Shown one piece after another: positions 27,793 to 36,803 of a DNA stretch of 64,000 nt. Positions within the stretch are counted from its first letter, which is position 1. Each line of letters begins with the position of its first letter. A model generated the notes under the pieces. The model ran no database searches and was not told where the DNA came from. It worked only from the letters and a program-made list of their open reading frames with translations. The position numbers were made by a program, and so were the translations under genes. Source of the stretch: an uncultured Altererythrobacter sp. (lineage in GTDB: Bacteria; Pseudomonadota; Alphaproteobacteria; Sphingomonadales; Sphingomonadaceae); contig CAJXNC010000007.1 of the NCBI GenBank assembly GCA_913056125.1, positions 60,073-124,072 of the forward strand, written 5' to 3'.

Positions 27793-27826
27793 GCAGGGGT
27801 CAAGCAGGGAGGCTTTTACCCCCTGC
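27793..27826. promoter_or_regulatory. direct/inverted repeat in the gap before the TonB receptor
   Basis: The 296-base divergent gap at 27729-28024 must hold promoters for the SDR gene and the receptor. Within it GCAGGG occurs twice (27793 and 27804), and both copies can pair with CCCCTGC at 27820-27826, so two hairpins compete. This could be a regulator site or chance. The rest of the gap is noticeably AT-richer, with a short open frame (27834-28028) not believed to be a gene. I could not assign -35/-10 boxes. Confidence 0.25.
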
Positions 27827-28024
27827 AATAGACATGTGGTTAAACTGCAACAGCACTGAAACAATCTCGCAAAGAAGTATAATTGGAATTGAAACCATTT
27901 CTACCTTCAAGCACGTCAACAACCAGCTTTGCGCTACCCCTGTCTGGTCGCTGGGGGTCTCATGCGACCAGCTAGGTACACACCGATTCATGGCCGATAT
28001 CGGCCGCATAATGGGGACTGACCT

Positions 28025-31000
28025 GTGAATTTTCGAACCGCTCTGAAGGGTGCCACTGCACCCATTGCCCTCTCCGTGGCGCTCGCCGCAAACCCCGTGC
28101 TCGCCCAGGACAATGGCGATACCGATGAAGACGAAACTCCGATTGTCCTTCCCGAAGGTGTCGAAGTAGACACTTCGAGCAACACCACCATCTTCGTTAC
28201 CGGCTCGCGCGTCCGCCGTGACGAAACCACCAGCGCCTCGCCGCTGCAGATCATCGATCCGGTGATCGCACGTCGCCAGGGCCGCAACGACACGGCAGAG
28301 ATCATCCAGAACTCGCCGATCGCCAACGGCTCGAGCCAGATCACCAACGCGATCTCGACCAACGGCATTTCCAATGGCGGTCCGGGTGCACAGACCATCT
28401 CGCTGCGCGGCCTGGGTGCCGAGCGTACGCTGGTCCTGCTCAACAGCCGTCGCGCCGGCCCGGCCGGTACGCGTGGCGGTGTGTCCTCCTTCGACCTCAA
28501 CGTCCTGCCTTCCTCGATCATCGAGAGCGTGGAAATCCTGAAGGACGGCGCATCCTCGATCTACGGTTCGGACGCCATCGCCGGCGTTGTGAACATCCTG
28601 ACCAAGGAAGAGACGGACGGCGTCGAACTGAACATCTTCCGCACGCAGCCTTTCGAAGACGGCGGCAACAGCACCAATATCAGCCTTGCCTATGGTGAGA
28701 CGTTCGATCGCGGCAACTTCCTGTTCGCACTGGACTTCTTCCACCAGCAGGAACTCGAAAAGCGCGATCGTGACTACCTGGGTTGCGACGAAGACTATGT
28801 CTTCCGCGACCTGACCTATTCGGAGCGCGTCGACGTGATCGACCCGCGCAGCGGCGATTATGTCTGTAACGGCACCGCGTGGGGCCATATCTGGACCTAT
28901 TTCGCCAGCAATTTGCGCAACCAGAACCCGGCCTTCCAGGAAGATCCGGACATCGTTTCGCTGCTGCAGTACAGCTATGGCAGCGACAATCTGGGTGCTT
29001 ACATCCCGCGTCCGCTCGAACCGCAGTTCCTGGGTGACGTGATTGCGCCGATGGGCTGGTACAACGTCAGTGGCTTCAGCCCGGCCGTCAGCTCGGTTTA
29101 CAACGCTTACCACCCGTTCGAGCAGAAGGCTTCGGTCATTCCCGAGGTCGAACGCTACACGGCCTATGGCGAATTCGATTACGAGCTCACCGACAGTATC
29201 GAATTCTACGTCGAGGGCCTGTTCAACCGCCGTGTGACCAAGGTCGATACCTACACGCAGATCTACAACTTCGGTTACACCGACCAGTGGGGCCTGGCCG
29301 ATCCGGAAAACCCCTTCCAGGGTTGGTCGACGCCTGGTGGCGAACCGGGTGGCTACTTCACCGATTTCGACAATCCGTTCACGGACGATATCGAATACAA
29401 CTATCGCGGTGCCTACGTCAGCCCGACCGGCATCATCGACCAGTACGACCAGGAAATCACCGTCGATTACCTCCGTGCCGTCGCTGGTTTCACCGGCGAT
29501 ATCACCGACAAGATCGGCTTCGACATCCATGGTCAGTACAGCCGTTCGGACGGCGAGTACCAACTGCAGCAGGTCCTGCTTGAATCGATCATACAGCAGA
29601 CCGATCGCGGTTACGGTGCTCCCTGTGCCGGCGAATTCACCTTCGCCAGCGGTCGTCCCTGCGTCCAGATCAACTGGACCGATCCTGCCTTCATGGCTGG
29701 TTTCCTGACGCCGGAAGAGATCGACTATTTGGTCGATACCGAGGTCGGCAACACGGTCTACACCCAGCAGTTCGTGGAAGCCTCCATCGCGGGTGAAGCA
29801 TTCGATCTGCCGGCCGGCCCGCTCGGCTTCGCAATCGGTGCCGTCTATCGTGAAGACAAGATCAACGATACGCCGGGTCACATCACCTACGCCCTGCTGC
29901 CGGGTGGCGACCCCGACAATCCGGACGATCACTTCGACAATGGCTTTGCCAACAACTTCTCGTCGCAAATTACCGAAGGTAAGACGACGACGAAGGAAGC
30001 TTTCGCCGAAGTCGTGATCCCGGTCCTTGCCGACATTCCGTTCATCCAGGACTTCGAAATCTCGGGCGCCGCCCGCGTGACGAACGTGGAAGCCGTCGCT
30101 CCGGACGGTACGTCGGATACCAGCAACGGTAACTGGACCTACAAGATCGCTGCCAACTGGACGGTCACCGACTGGCTCCGCTTCCGCGGTACCCACGGTA
30201 CGTCCTACCGTGCACCGGCTCTGTTCGAGCAGTTCCTTGCCGGACAGGTCAGCGGCGCTCGCCAGAGCACGATCGACCCCTGCGTCCGTTATGGCGATCC
30301 GACGAACGGCCTGAACGACCGGACCCGTGCCAACTGTGCGGCAGACCAGTCCTTCTTCGCTCCGGCAGATGCAACACCGGCACAGATCGCGACGCTCGCC
30401 GAAGGTATCGGCCCGAACGAGCTGACCGGTGGGGGTATCCAGGCTTCGATCTTCACCTCGGGTGGTCTCGGCGTCCTCGATCCGGAAACGTCAGAAGCGT
30501 GGACGGCATCGATTATCCTGACCCCGCGGATCTTCCCGAACACGGATATCGACCTGACCGTCGACTTCTTCGACATCACGGTTGAGGGCGAGATTTCCCG
30601 CCTGACGCCGCGTACGATCCTGCTCGGCTGCTACGACTCGGATCTGGCCTTCGCTGACAACCCGTTCTGCTCGCTCTTCGAGCGTGGCCAAGACGGTAAT
30701 GCGCTCAACGTTTCGAGCGTGCAGCGGACCTTCATCAACATCGCCGAACAGCGCAACCAGGGTTTCGACTTCACGCTGCGCATCAACCAGGACCTCGGAA
30801 AGCTGGGTAACCTGTCTTTCCTCGGCCAGGCGACCTACCAGACCAAGGACACCGTCCTCGTCCTGGGTGATTTCGAAGACTACAATGGCGATGTCGGTGA
30901 TCCGAAGTTCACCGCTGATGCCAACGTCGTCTGGGATCTCGATGACGACACGTCGTTCTTCTACGGCATCACCTTCATCGGCAAGGCGGACAGTTCGGGC

Positions 31001-31291
31001 GATTACATCGACGACTTCGGTACGCTTTGTAACGTGACCCCCGAGTTCCGCGAGACCTATGGCGGTGACTACTGTGTCGCTCCGTTCACCGAAGCGACCT
31101 GGTATCACAACATCTCCGTGACCCAGGGCATTGCCGACAACTTCGAACTGACGGCCGGTATCTCGAACCTGTTCAACACCAAGCCGCCTGAAGTTTCGGG
31201 CCTGGTGACCGGTTTCAGCACCACGCCGTTCGTTTCGCAGTACGACCTCCTCGGTCGTCGCGCATTCCTTTCGGCACGGGCTACTTTCTAA
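28025..31291 (+). CDS. large TonB-dependent outer-membrane receptor
   Basis: A 1088-residue receptor from a GTG start (GGGGA 7 bases upstream). A signal peptide ends at VLA before Gln28. A short acidic segment leads to a TonB-box-like IFVTGSR, then the plug (about 70-190, with ISLRGLGAERTLVLLNSRR and VEILKDGASSIYGSDAIAGVVNI split across it) and a beta-barrel ending in Phe. Several presumed extracellular loops carry cysteine pairs (for example CVRYGD...RANC and LGCYDS...FCSLF). The ligand is unknown. A strong terminator follows, then two sulfotransferase genes on the same strand. Confidence 0.93.
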   Translation: MNFRTALKGATAPIALSVALAANPVLAQDNGDTDEDETPIVLPEGVEVDTSSNTTIFVTGSRVRRDETTSASPLQIIDPVIARRQGRNDTAEIIQNSPIANGSSQITNAISTNGISNGGPGAQTISLRGLGAERTLVLLNSRRAGPAGTRGGVSSFDLNVLPSSIIESVEILKDGASSIYGSDAIAGVVNILTKEETDGVELNIFRTQPFEDGGNSTNISLAYGETFDRGNFLFALDFFHQQELEKRDRDYLGCDEDYVFRDLTYSERVDVIDPRSGDYVCNGTAWGHIWTYFASNLRNQNPAFQEDPDIVSLLQYSYGSDNLGAYIPRPLEPQFLGDVIAPMGWYNVSGFSPAVSSVYNAYHPFEQKASVIPEVERYTAYGEFDYELTDSIEFYVEGLFNRRVTKVDTYTQIYNFGYTDQWGLADPENPFQGWSTPGGEPGGYFTDFDNPFTDDIEYNYRGAYVSPTGIIDQYDQEITVDYLRAVAGFTGDITDKIGFDIHGQYSRSDGEYQLQQVLLESIIQQTDRGYGAPCAGEFTFASGRPCVQINWTDPAFMAGFLTPEEIDYLVDTEVGNTVYTQQFVEASIAGEAFDLPAGPLGFAIGAVYREDKINDTPGHITYALLPGGDPDNPDDHFDNGFANNFSSQITEGKTTTKEAFAEVVIPVLADIPFIQDFEISGAARVTNVEAVAPDGTSDTSNGNWTYKIAANWTVTDWLRFRGTHGTSYRAPALFEQFLAGQVSGARQSTIDPCVRYGDPTNGLNDRTRANCAADQSFFAPADATPAQIATLAEGIGPNELTGGGIQASIFTSGGLGVLDPETSEAWTASIILTPRIFPNTDIDLTVDFFDITVEGEISRLTPRTILLGCYDSDLAFADNPFCSLFERGQDGNALNVSSVQRTFINIAEQRNQGFDFTLRINQDLGKLGNLSFLGQATYQTKDTVLVLGDFEDYNGDVGDPKFTADANVVWDLDDDTSFFYGITFIGKADSSGDYIDDFGTLCNVTPEFRETYGGDYCVAPFTEATWYHNISVTQGIADNFELTAGISNLFNTKPPEVSGLVTGFSTTPFVSQYDLLGRRAFLSARATF

Positions 31292-31309
31292 GTCAGTCCA
31301 GACGAATAG

Positions 31310-31343
31310 AAGGGGCGGCGCCGGCAACGGCGTCGCCCTTTTT
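31310..31343 (+). terminator. factor-independent terminator after the TonB receptor
   Basis: A GC-rich stem (AAGGGGCGGCGCCG at 31310-31323 with CGGCGTCGCCCTT at 31328-31340) has a GCAA loop, one bulged base and one G·U pair, and is followed by TTTTT. It lies 18 bases past the receptor stop. Confidence 0.88.
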
Positions 31344-31391
31344 CTTGCCCCCTGCTTGTCCCTACAGGATCAGGCTCTATCCTCGTCCATC

Positions 31392-32177
31392 ATGCAGAAT
31401 ATCCATCTCAAGCCCGACACCATCGACGCGCGCAGCAAGGAATTCGCCCAGGCGCGGCTGGAGCAGTCGATCTTCCTCAATTCGGTTCCCAAATCGGGCA
31501 GTCACTTGCTGCGCAATATCATGCGCATGTTCGTTCCGGTGGAGCAGACCTACCCCGACGATTTCATCCAGCATGCCACGCTCCCGCGGCACATGAGGGC
31601 ATTTGACGACAATCCGCCCAAGATGAGCTGGGGCCATTTGCTGTTCTCCGATGAATCGGTGATCGCCACGGCCAAGTGCCGCAAGATCCTACTGGTGCGC
31701 GATCCCTATGACTGGGTACTGGCCCGCGCTCGCTTCCTGCTATCGGATGAATTTTCGGGGCCGCTCGACTTCCTGAAGACCGCACCGATCACCGCAGACC
31801 AGTTCATTTCGATGAATATCTACGGCATCCATCGCAAGCTCCCTGGGCTGCGCGAGATTTACACTTTCAACGCTGCAGCCTGGCTGGGCACTGACGCATA
31901 CATCATGCGCTATGAGGAGCTCGTCGCCGCTTTGCGCGATCTCGATGGTTCGCGCGACTATTTCTCCAGCCTGCTGGACGCCTGCGGCATTGCCCTGCCC
32001 GATGACTGGCAGGAGCGCGTGCGCATTGGCGCCGATCGCAAGAATAGCGGCACCGCACGCGAGAACCTCTCTATCGGCGGCATGGAGCTGCCGGAGAGGA
32101 TCAACGACATTCAAATGCAGATGGTCGATCTCGCCTGCCCCGGCCTGCGCGCCCTCTTGGGTTATGAAGGACACTGA
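31392..32177 (+). CDS. sulfotransferase-family protein
   Basis: A 261-residue cytoplasmic protein with the PAPS 5'-phosphosulfate loop SVPKSGSHLL (residues 31-40) and a 3'-phosphate-type motif LVRDPYDWVL (101-110), both expected for sulfotransferases. The acceptor is unknown. The start was set at the ATG at 31392; a TTG at 31356 in frame is less likely. It lies 5 bases before the TPR-sulfotransferase gene and downstream of the receptor terminator, so it probably has its own promoter or depends on read-through. Confidence 0.75.
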   Translation: MQNIHLKPDTIDARSKEFAQARLEQSIFLNSVPKSGSHLLRNIMRMFVPVEQTYPDDFIQHATLPRHMRAFDDNPPKMSWGHLLFSDESVIATAKCRKILLVRDPYDWVLARARFLLSDEFSGPLDFLKTAPITADQFISMNIYGIHRKLPGLREIYTFNAAAWLGTDAYIMRYEELVAALRDLDGSRDYFSSLLDACGIALPDDWQERVRIGADRKNSGTARENLSIGGMELPERINDIQMQMVDLACPGLRALLGYEGH

Positions 32178-32182
32178 GGAAA

Positions 32183-33979
32183 ATGGCTTCCAATCAAGGT
32201 GAGGTGACGCCCGAGCGCGTCGAAGGTTCGGTAGGCGAAGCGATCCGCAACGGTCGCATGCTGCTACAGAAGGATCCACGCATGGCGCTGGCCCAGGCAC
32301 AAGCGATCCTGCGCCGTGACCGTGCCAATGTGCCCGCCCTATACCTTGCTTCGAGCGCGCATCGCGTTCTTGGCGAGGGAGCCAATGCGCGCAATGCCGA
32401 AGCCGCGGCGCTCAAGCTAAGCGGCGCGGACCCTGAATTGCGACGTATTGGTGACCTCTTGGGAAATCGGGAATTCGCGCAGGCGACCAAGTTGATCGAG
32501 ATGCGGCGGCGCGCCGTACCCGAGGACCTCGTTGCCATGACGTTTCTCGCCGAGATCGCAATTTCGGAGGGCATGCCCGACATTGCCGAGCCTCTGTTGG
32601 AAAAGGTCCTGTCGCGCGCCCCGAATTTCCGTCCCGCTGAATCCCTCCATATGCGCATGCTGCTGGGACTCGACCGGCACGTGGAATTGCGCAGCTTGAT
32701 CGAGAAATTCCTGCAGCAGCAACCGGATGACCTGACCGCCCTCAAGCTGTTGTCCAGGGTATTGTCCGATCTTCAGGATTACGAAGCCGCCGTTGAACTC
32801 GGCAGAACGATTGTCCGCCTTGAGCCCAAAGAGGCGCAAAACTGGGTCGGCTTTGGCGAAGTGCTTCGCTTCAATGGCAGAAAGGACGAGGCCAGAGAGG
32901 CATTCCGTCGCGCGCTGGAGGTCAATCCCGATCACGGCCACGCCTGGTGGCATCTTGCTTCGATCGATGCAGCGATGCTGACCGACGAAGACTTGGCCGA
33001 AATGAAAGCTGCCCTTGCCCGCGGTGACGCGGAATCGGAATCGGCCGGCAATCTCAATTTTGCGATCGCCGTCTATCTCGACAAGCAGGGGAGATATGCA
33101 GAGGCGTATGAGTATTTTGCAGCCGGCAATGCCCTGCGGCACGCGGCCCAACCCTACGATCCCCTTGAGTTGACACAGAAGACCACCGCGCATCTCGAGC
33201 GCCTGCCTGCAAGCGCCATTCCGGCCAGGACCAGCGCCCCGGAAAACGAGAAGACGCCGATCTTCATTCTTGGCATGCCACGAGCGGGATCGACGCTGCT
33301 CGAAAGAGCATTGGGCCAGCATTCGCAGATCGAAGGCATGGGCGAACTGCCCCTTGTACCGCACATGGTGAAGCGCCTTGGCCGCGAAGAAGCGCCGATC
33401 GACAAGTCGATCGCCGGAATTTCACCGGAGCAGCTGGCCGAGTTTCGCTCTACCTATCTGGACCGGGCCAGCGAGAGAATGCGCACGACCGGAAGCCATT
33501 TCATCGACAAACTGCACATGAACTGGAAGCATTTGCCGCTGATCCTGCGCATGCTGCCCAGCGCGATCGTCATCGATATCCGGCGCAACGCCATGGATTG
33601 CTGCTGGTCGAACCAGAAGACGCTGTTTTCCCGCGGGCATCCCGCTGCCAGCGACCAAAAGGCACTGGCACAATTTTATCGCGACTATGTCCGCATGTGC
33701 GACACGATCCGTGAGAGGGCGCCCGAACGAATTCACTTCCTGCGCTACGAAAACCTGGTGGAGGATTTCGACGGCGAGATGACGCGCCTGTTCGACCATA
33801 TCGGGCTCGAATTCGAAGATGCCTGCCGTGAATTTCATAAGTCCACGGCCCCGGTCGCCACGGCCAGTTCGGAGCAGGTTCGCGAACCGCTCAACAAGAA
33901 GGGTTTCGGTGCTGCCGAACCCTATCGCCAGTGGCTGGGCGACCTGGAAGCCAAGCTGGGCGAACTCGCCTCAGCCTGA
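32183..33979 (+). CDS. TPR-repeat sulfotransferase
   Basis: A 598-residue protein. The N-terminal 340 residues are tetratricopeptide-like helical repeats (for example WVGFGEVLRFNGRKDEARE with FRRALEVNPD). The C-terminal part is a Sulfotransfer_3-type domain with the PAPS loop FILGMPRAGSTLLERAL starting near residue 360. TPR units usually bind peptides or proteins, so a protein acceptor is plausible; protein-tyrosine sulfotransferases such as RaxST share the catalytic type. GAGGAAA precedes the ATG. It is convergent with clpB, 19 bases apart. Confidence 0.85.
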   Translation: MASNQGEVTPERVEGSVGEAIRNGRMLLQKDPRMALAQAQAILRRDRANVPALYLASSAHRVLGEGANARNAEAAALKLSGADPELRRIGDLLGNREFAQATKLIEMRRRAVPEDLVAMTFLAEIAISEGMPDIAEPLLEKVLSRAPNFRPAESLHMRMLLGLDRHVELRSLIEKFLQQQPDDLTALKLLSRVLSDLQDYEAAVELGRTIVRLEPKEAQNWVGFGEVLRFNGRKDEAREAFRRALEVNPDHGHAWWHLASIDAAMLTDEDLAEMKAALARGDAESESAGNLNFAIAVYLDKQGRYAEAYEYFAAGNALRHAAQPYDPLELTQKTTAHLERLPASAIPARTSAPENEKTPIFILGMPRAGSTLLERALGQHSQIEGMGELPLVPHMVKRLGREEAPIDKSIAGISPEQLAEFRSTYLDRASERMRTTGSHFIDKLHMNWKHLPLILRMLPSAIVIDIRRNAMDCCWSNQKTLFSRGHPAASDQKALAQFYRDYVRMCDTIRERAPERIHFLRYENLVEDFDGEMTRLFDHIGLEFEDACREFHKSTAPVATASSEQVREPLNKKGFGAAEPYRQWLGDLEAKLGELASA

Positions 33980-33998
33980 AGTTCAAGGACTTGCGGGG

Positions 33999-36578
33999 TC
34001 AGGCTACGCTCATGCTGAGCGCGCCATCCCCTTCGTCGATTTTCACCGTAGAGCCATCGGGCACTTCGCCGGCAAGGATCATCTCGGCCAGCGGGTCCTG
34101 CAGGTACTTCTGCACCGCCCGCTTCAGCGGCCTTGCACCATAGACCGGGTCGTAACCCACCCGACCGAGCCAGTGCAGCGCACCTTCGGTGAGGTCGAGC
34201 ACGATCTTGCGGTCCTTGAGCAGCTTCTGCACGCGGGCTACCTGGATCTTCACGATCGGTGCCATGTGCTCCATCGACAAGCGGTGGAACAAGATGATCT
34301 CATCGAGGCGGTTGAGGAATTCGGGGCGGAAATGCGCCCGCACCGCTTCCATGACCTGCGGTTCGACATCGGCCACCTTCTGGTCGTCGCCGAGGTTTGA
34401 CAGGTACTGGCTGCCGAGATTGCTGGTGAGGATGATCAGCGTATTCGAGAAGTCGACCACCCTGCCCTGTCCATCGGTCAGGCGCCCATCGTCGAGCACC
34501 TGCAGCAGAACGTTGAAGACATCGGCATGGGCTTTCTCGACTTCGTCGAACAACACCACCTGGTAGGGCCGGCGGCGGACCGCTTCGGTGAGAACCCCGC
34601 CTTCGTCATAGCCGACATAGCCCGGAGGTGCGCCGATCAGGCGGGCGACCGCGTGCTTCTCCATGAATTCAGACATGTCGATGCGGACCATGGCGTTATC
34701 ATCGTCGAACAGGAAAGAGGCGAGCGCCTTGGTCAGTTCGGTCTTGCCCACGCCGGTGGGGCCGAGGAACAGGAATGAACCGAGCGGGCGGTTCGGATCC
34801 TGCAGCCCGGCACGAGCGCGGCGCACGGCCTTGGACACGGCGACCACGGCATCTTCCTGACCGATCACGCGTTTGCCGAGCACTTCCTCCATCTTGAGGA
34901 GCTTTTCGCGTTCGCCTTCGAGCATTCGCTCCATGGGAATGCCGGTCCAGCGAGCAACGACATTGGCAATGTCGTCTTCGGTCACTTCTTCCTTGAGCAG
35001 GGCGTTCTCGGTCGTGGCACCAGCTTCGGCGAGCGCCTTTTCGAGCTGCGGGATGCGGCCATATTGGAGCTCGCCAGCCTTTGCGAGATCGCCAGAACGT
35101 TGTGCCTGTTCGAGTTCGATCCGCGCCTGGTCGAGGTCTTCCTTGATCCGCGCCTCGGCATGGATCTTGTCGCGCTCATTCTGCCAGCGCGTGGTCAGTT
35201 CGGAGCTTTGCTGCTCGAGATTGGCCAGTTCTTCCTTGAGCGCTTGGAGGCGATCCTTGGAGGCCTGGTCGGTCTCCTTGGCGAGCGCCTGCTCCTCGAT
35301 CTTGAGCTGGATGATGCGCCGGTCGAGGCCTTCGATTTCCTCGGGCTTCGATTCCACTTCCATGCGGATGCGGCTGGCGGCCTCGTCCATCAGGTCGATT
35401 GCCTTGTCGGGCAGGAAACGGTCGGAAATGTAGCGTTCGGACAGCTGCGCCGCGGCGACAATCGCGCCATCGGTAATGCGCACGCCGTGATGCAGTTCGT
35501 ACTTCTCCTTGATACCGCGCAGGATGGAGATGGTGTCCTCCACGCTCGGCTCATCGACGAAGACTGGCTGGAATCGACGCTGCAGGGCCGCGTCCTTCTC
35601 GACATATTTCTGGTACTCGTCGAGCGTGGTTGCACCGATACAGTGCAGCTCGCCGCGTGCGAGTGCAGGCTTGAGGAGGTTGCCGGCATCCATGCTGCCT
35701 TCCGAGGCGCCAGCACCGATAAGCGTGTGCATCTCGTCGATGAACAGGATGATCTCGCCCTCGGCGCCCTTCACCTCGTCGAGCACGCTCTTGAGCCGCT
35801 CCTCGAACTCGCCGCGATATTTCGCGCCCGCGATCATCGAACCAAGGTCGAGGCTCATCAGCGTGCGGTCCTTGAGGCTGTCAGGCACGTCGCCATTGGC
35901 AATGCGCAGGGCAAGGCCCTCGGCAATGGCGGTCTTGCCGGTTCCGGGCTCGCCGATCAGGACGGGATTGTTCTTGGTCCGGCGGGCGAGAATCTGCACG
36001 GTTCGGCGGATTTCCTCGTCGCGGCCAATGACCGGGTCGAGCTTTCCGTCCTTCGCGGCCTGGGTCAGGTCGCGGGCATATTTCTTCATTGCGTCATAGC
36101 TGGCTTCGGCGTTGGCACTGTCGGCCGTCTTGCCCTTGCGCAGCTCGTTGATCGCCTCGTTCAGCGCTTCCGCCTTCACATTGGCTGCTTCAAGCGCCTT
36201 ACCCGCCTTGGTGGTCTTGGCGAGCACAAGCGCAAGCAGCAGGCGTTCGACAGTGACAAAGCTGTCCCCCGCCTTCTCCGCGATCTGTTCGGCCTGGTCG
36301 AGCACGCGTACGGCATCGTTGTCGAGGCCCGGCGTTGCCTGGGCGCCCGATCCGGATACGGCGGGAATCTTCGAAAGCGCCTCATCGACGGAGTCCACCG
36401 CAAAGCGCGGATCGCCGCCGGCGCGCTGGATCAGGCCGGCAGCCATCCCTTCTTCATCCTCAAGCAGCGCCTTGAGCAAATGCTCGGGGCTGATCCGCTG
36501 GTGGCTCATGCGGATGGCAACGGTCTGCGCGCTCTGCAGGAAGCCGCGTGCGCGATCGGTAAATTTTTCCAGGTTCAT
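33999..36578 (-). CDS. clpB: ATP-dependent disaggregase ClpB
   Basis: An 859-residue Hsp100 chaperone, the usual length. An N-terminal Clp repeat domain is followed by two AAA+ modules with Walker A GEPGTGKT (about 205-212) and GPTGVGKT (about 602-609), separated by the long coiled-coil M-domain (about 400-530) that distinguishes ClpB from ClpA. It dissolves aggregates with DnaK. A possible heat-shock promoter lies upstream. Confidence 0.97.
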   Translation of the reverse strand: MNLEKFTDRARGFLQSAQTVAIRMSHQRISPEHLLKALLEDEEGMAAGLIQRAGGDPRFAVDSVDEALSKIPAVSGSGAQATPGLDNDAVRVLDQAEQIAEKAGDSFVTVERLLLALVLAKTTKAGKALEAANVKAEALNEAINELRKGKTADSANAEASYDAMKKYARDLTQAAKDGKLDPVIGRDEEIRRTVQILARRTKNNPVLIGEPGTGKTAIAEGLALRIANGDVPDSLKDRTLMSLDLGSMIAGAKYRGEFEERLKSVLDEVKGAEGEIILFIDEMHTLIGAGASEGSMDAGNLLKPALARGELHCIGATTLDEYQKYVEKDAALQRRFQPVFVDEPSVEDTISILRGIKEKYELHHGVRITDGAIVAAAQLSERYISDRFLPDKAIDLMDEAASRIRMEVESKPEEIEGLDRRIIQLKIEEQALAKETDQASKDRLQALKEELANLEQQSSELTTRWQNERDKIHAEARIKEDLDQARIELEQAQRSGDLAKAGELQYGRIPQLEKALAEAGATTENALLKEEVTEDDIANVVARWTGIPMERMLEGEREKLLKMEEVLGKRVIGQEDAVVAVSKAVRRARAGLQDPNRPLGSFLFLGPTGVGKTELTKALASFLFDDDNAMVRIDMSEFMEKHAVARLIGAPPGYVGYDEGGVLTEAVRRRPYQVVLFDEVEKAHADVFNVLLQVLDDGRLTDGQGRVVDFSNTLIILTSNLGSQYLSNLGDDQKVADVEPQVMEAVRAHFRPEFLNRLDEIILFHRLSMEHMAPIVKIQVARVQKLLKDRKIVLDLTEGALHWLGRVGYDPVYGARPLKRAVQKYLQDPLAEMILAGEVPDGSTVKIDEGDGALSMSVA

Positions 36579-36680
36579 CCAAGGTCCCTCATTCGGTTAC
36601 CCATCCCAGATAGTGTTGCATTTTTACAACACAAGACCCTTCGGTCGAAAAGGGTGTGTTGTCCATATAAATCGGTCATT

Positions 36681-36710
36681 CTGCCATAGTTGCAAGCCCC
36701 GGCAGGCAAG
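36681..36710 (-). promoter_or_regulatory. possible RpoH (heat-shock) promoter of clpB
   Basis: On the minus strand CTTG (36710-36707) is followed after 17 bases by CTATGGCAG, which loosely resembles the alphaproteobacterial sigma-32 -35 (CTTG) and -10 (CYTATnT) elements. It is about 100 bases upstream of the clpB ATG. The match at -10 is imperfect, so this is a suggestion based on the gene's usual heat-shock control. Confidence 0.3.
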
Positions 36711-36803
36711 AAAATGACCCTGCGCAAAGTCGTTTGTCCGCCGTGGATGCAATTCCGTGGAATCCGCGCTTTGCTTCCTGCCCCGAAATGCTAGTGGATA
36801 CAG

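Noticed and set aside
27834..28028. 64-codon frame ending at the receptor's GTG with a 4-base overlap
   Set aside because: The overlap would suit a leader peptide, but there is no ribosome-binding site before its ATG, the region is AT-rich and the product resembles nothing.
27800..30196. Long minus-strand open frame of 798 codons opposite the TonB receptor
   Set aside because: It is the mirror of a strongly coding, high-G+C gene with signal peptide, plug and barrel motifs. The antisense product has no recognisable domain and begins in the opposite gene's body.
35064..36689. Plus-strand open frame opposite clpB
   Set aside because: Shadow of the ClpB coding sequence; ClpB motifs fill the opposite strand continuously.
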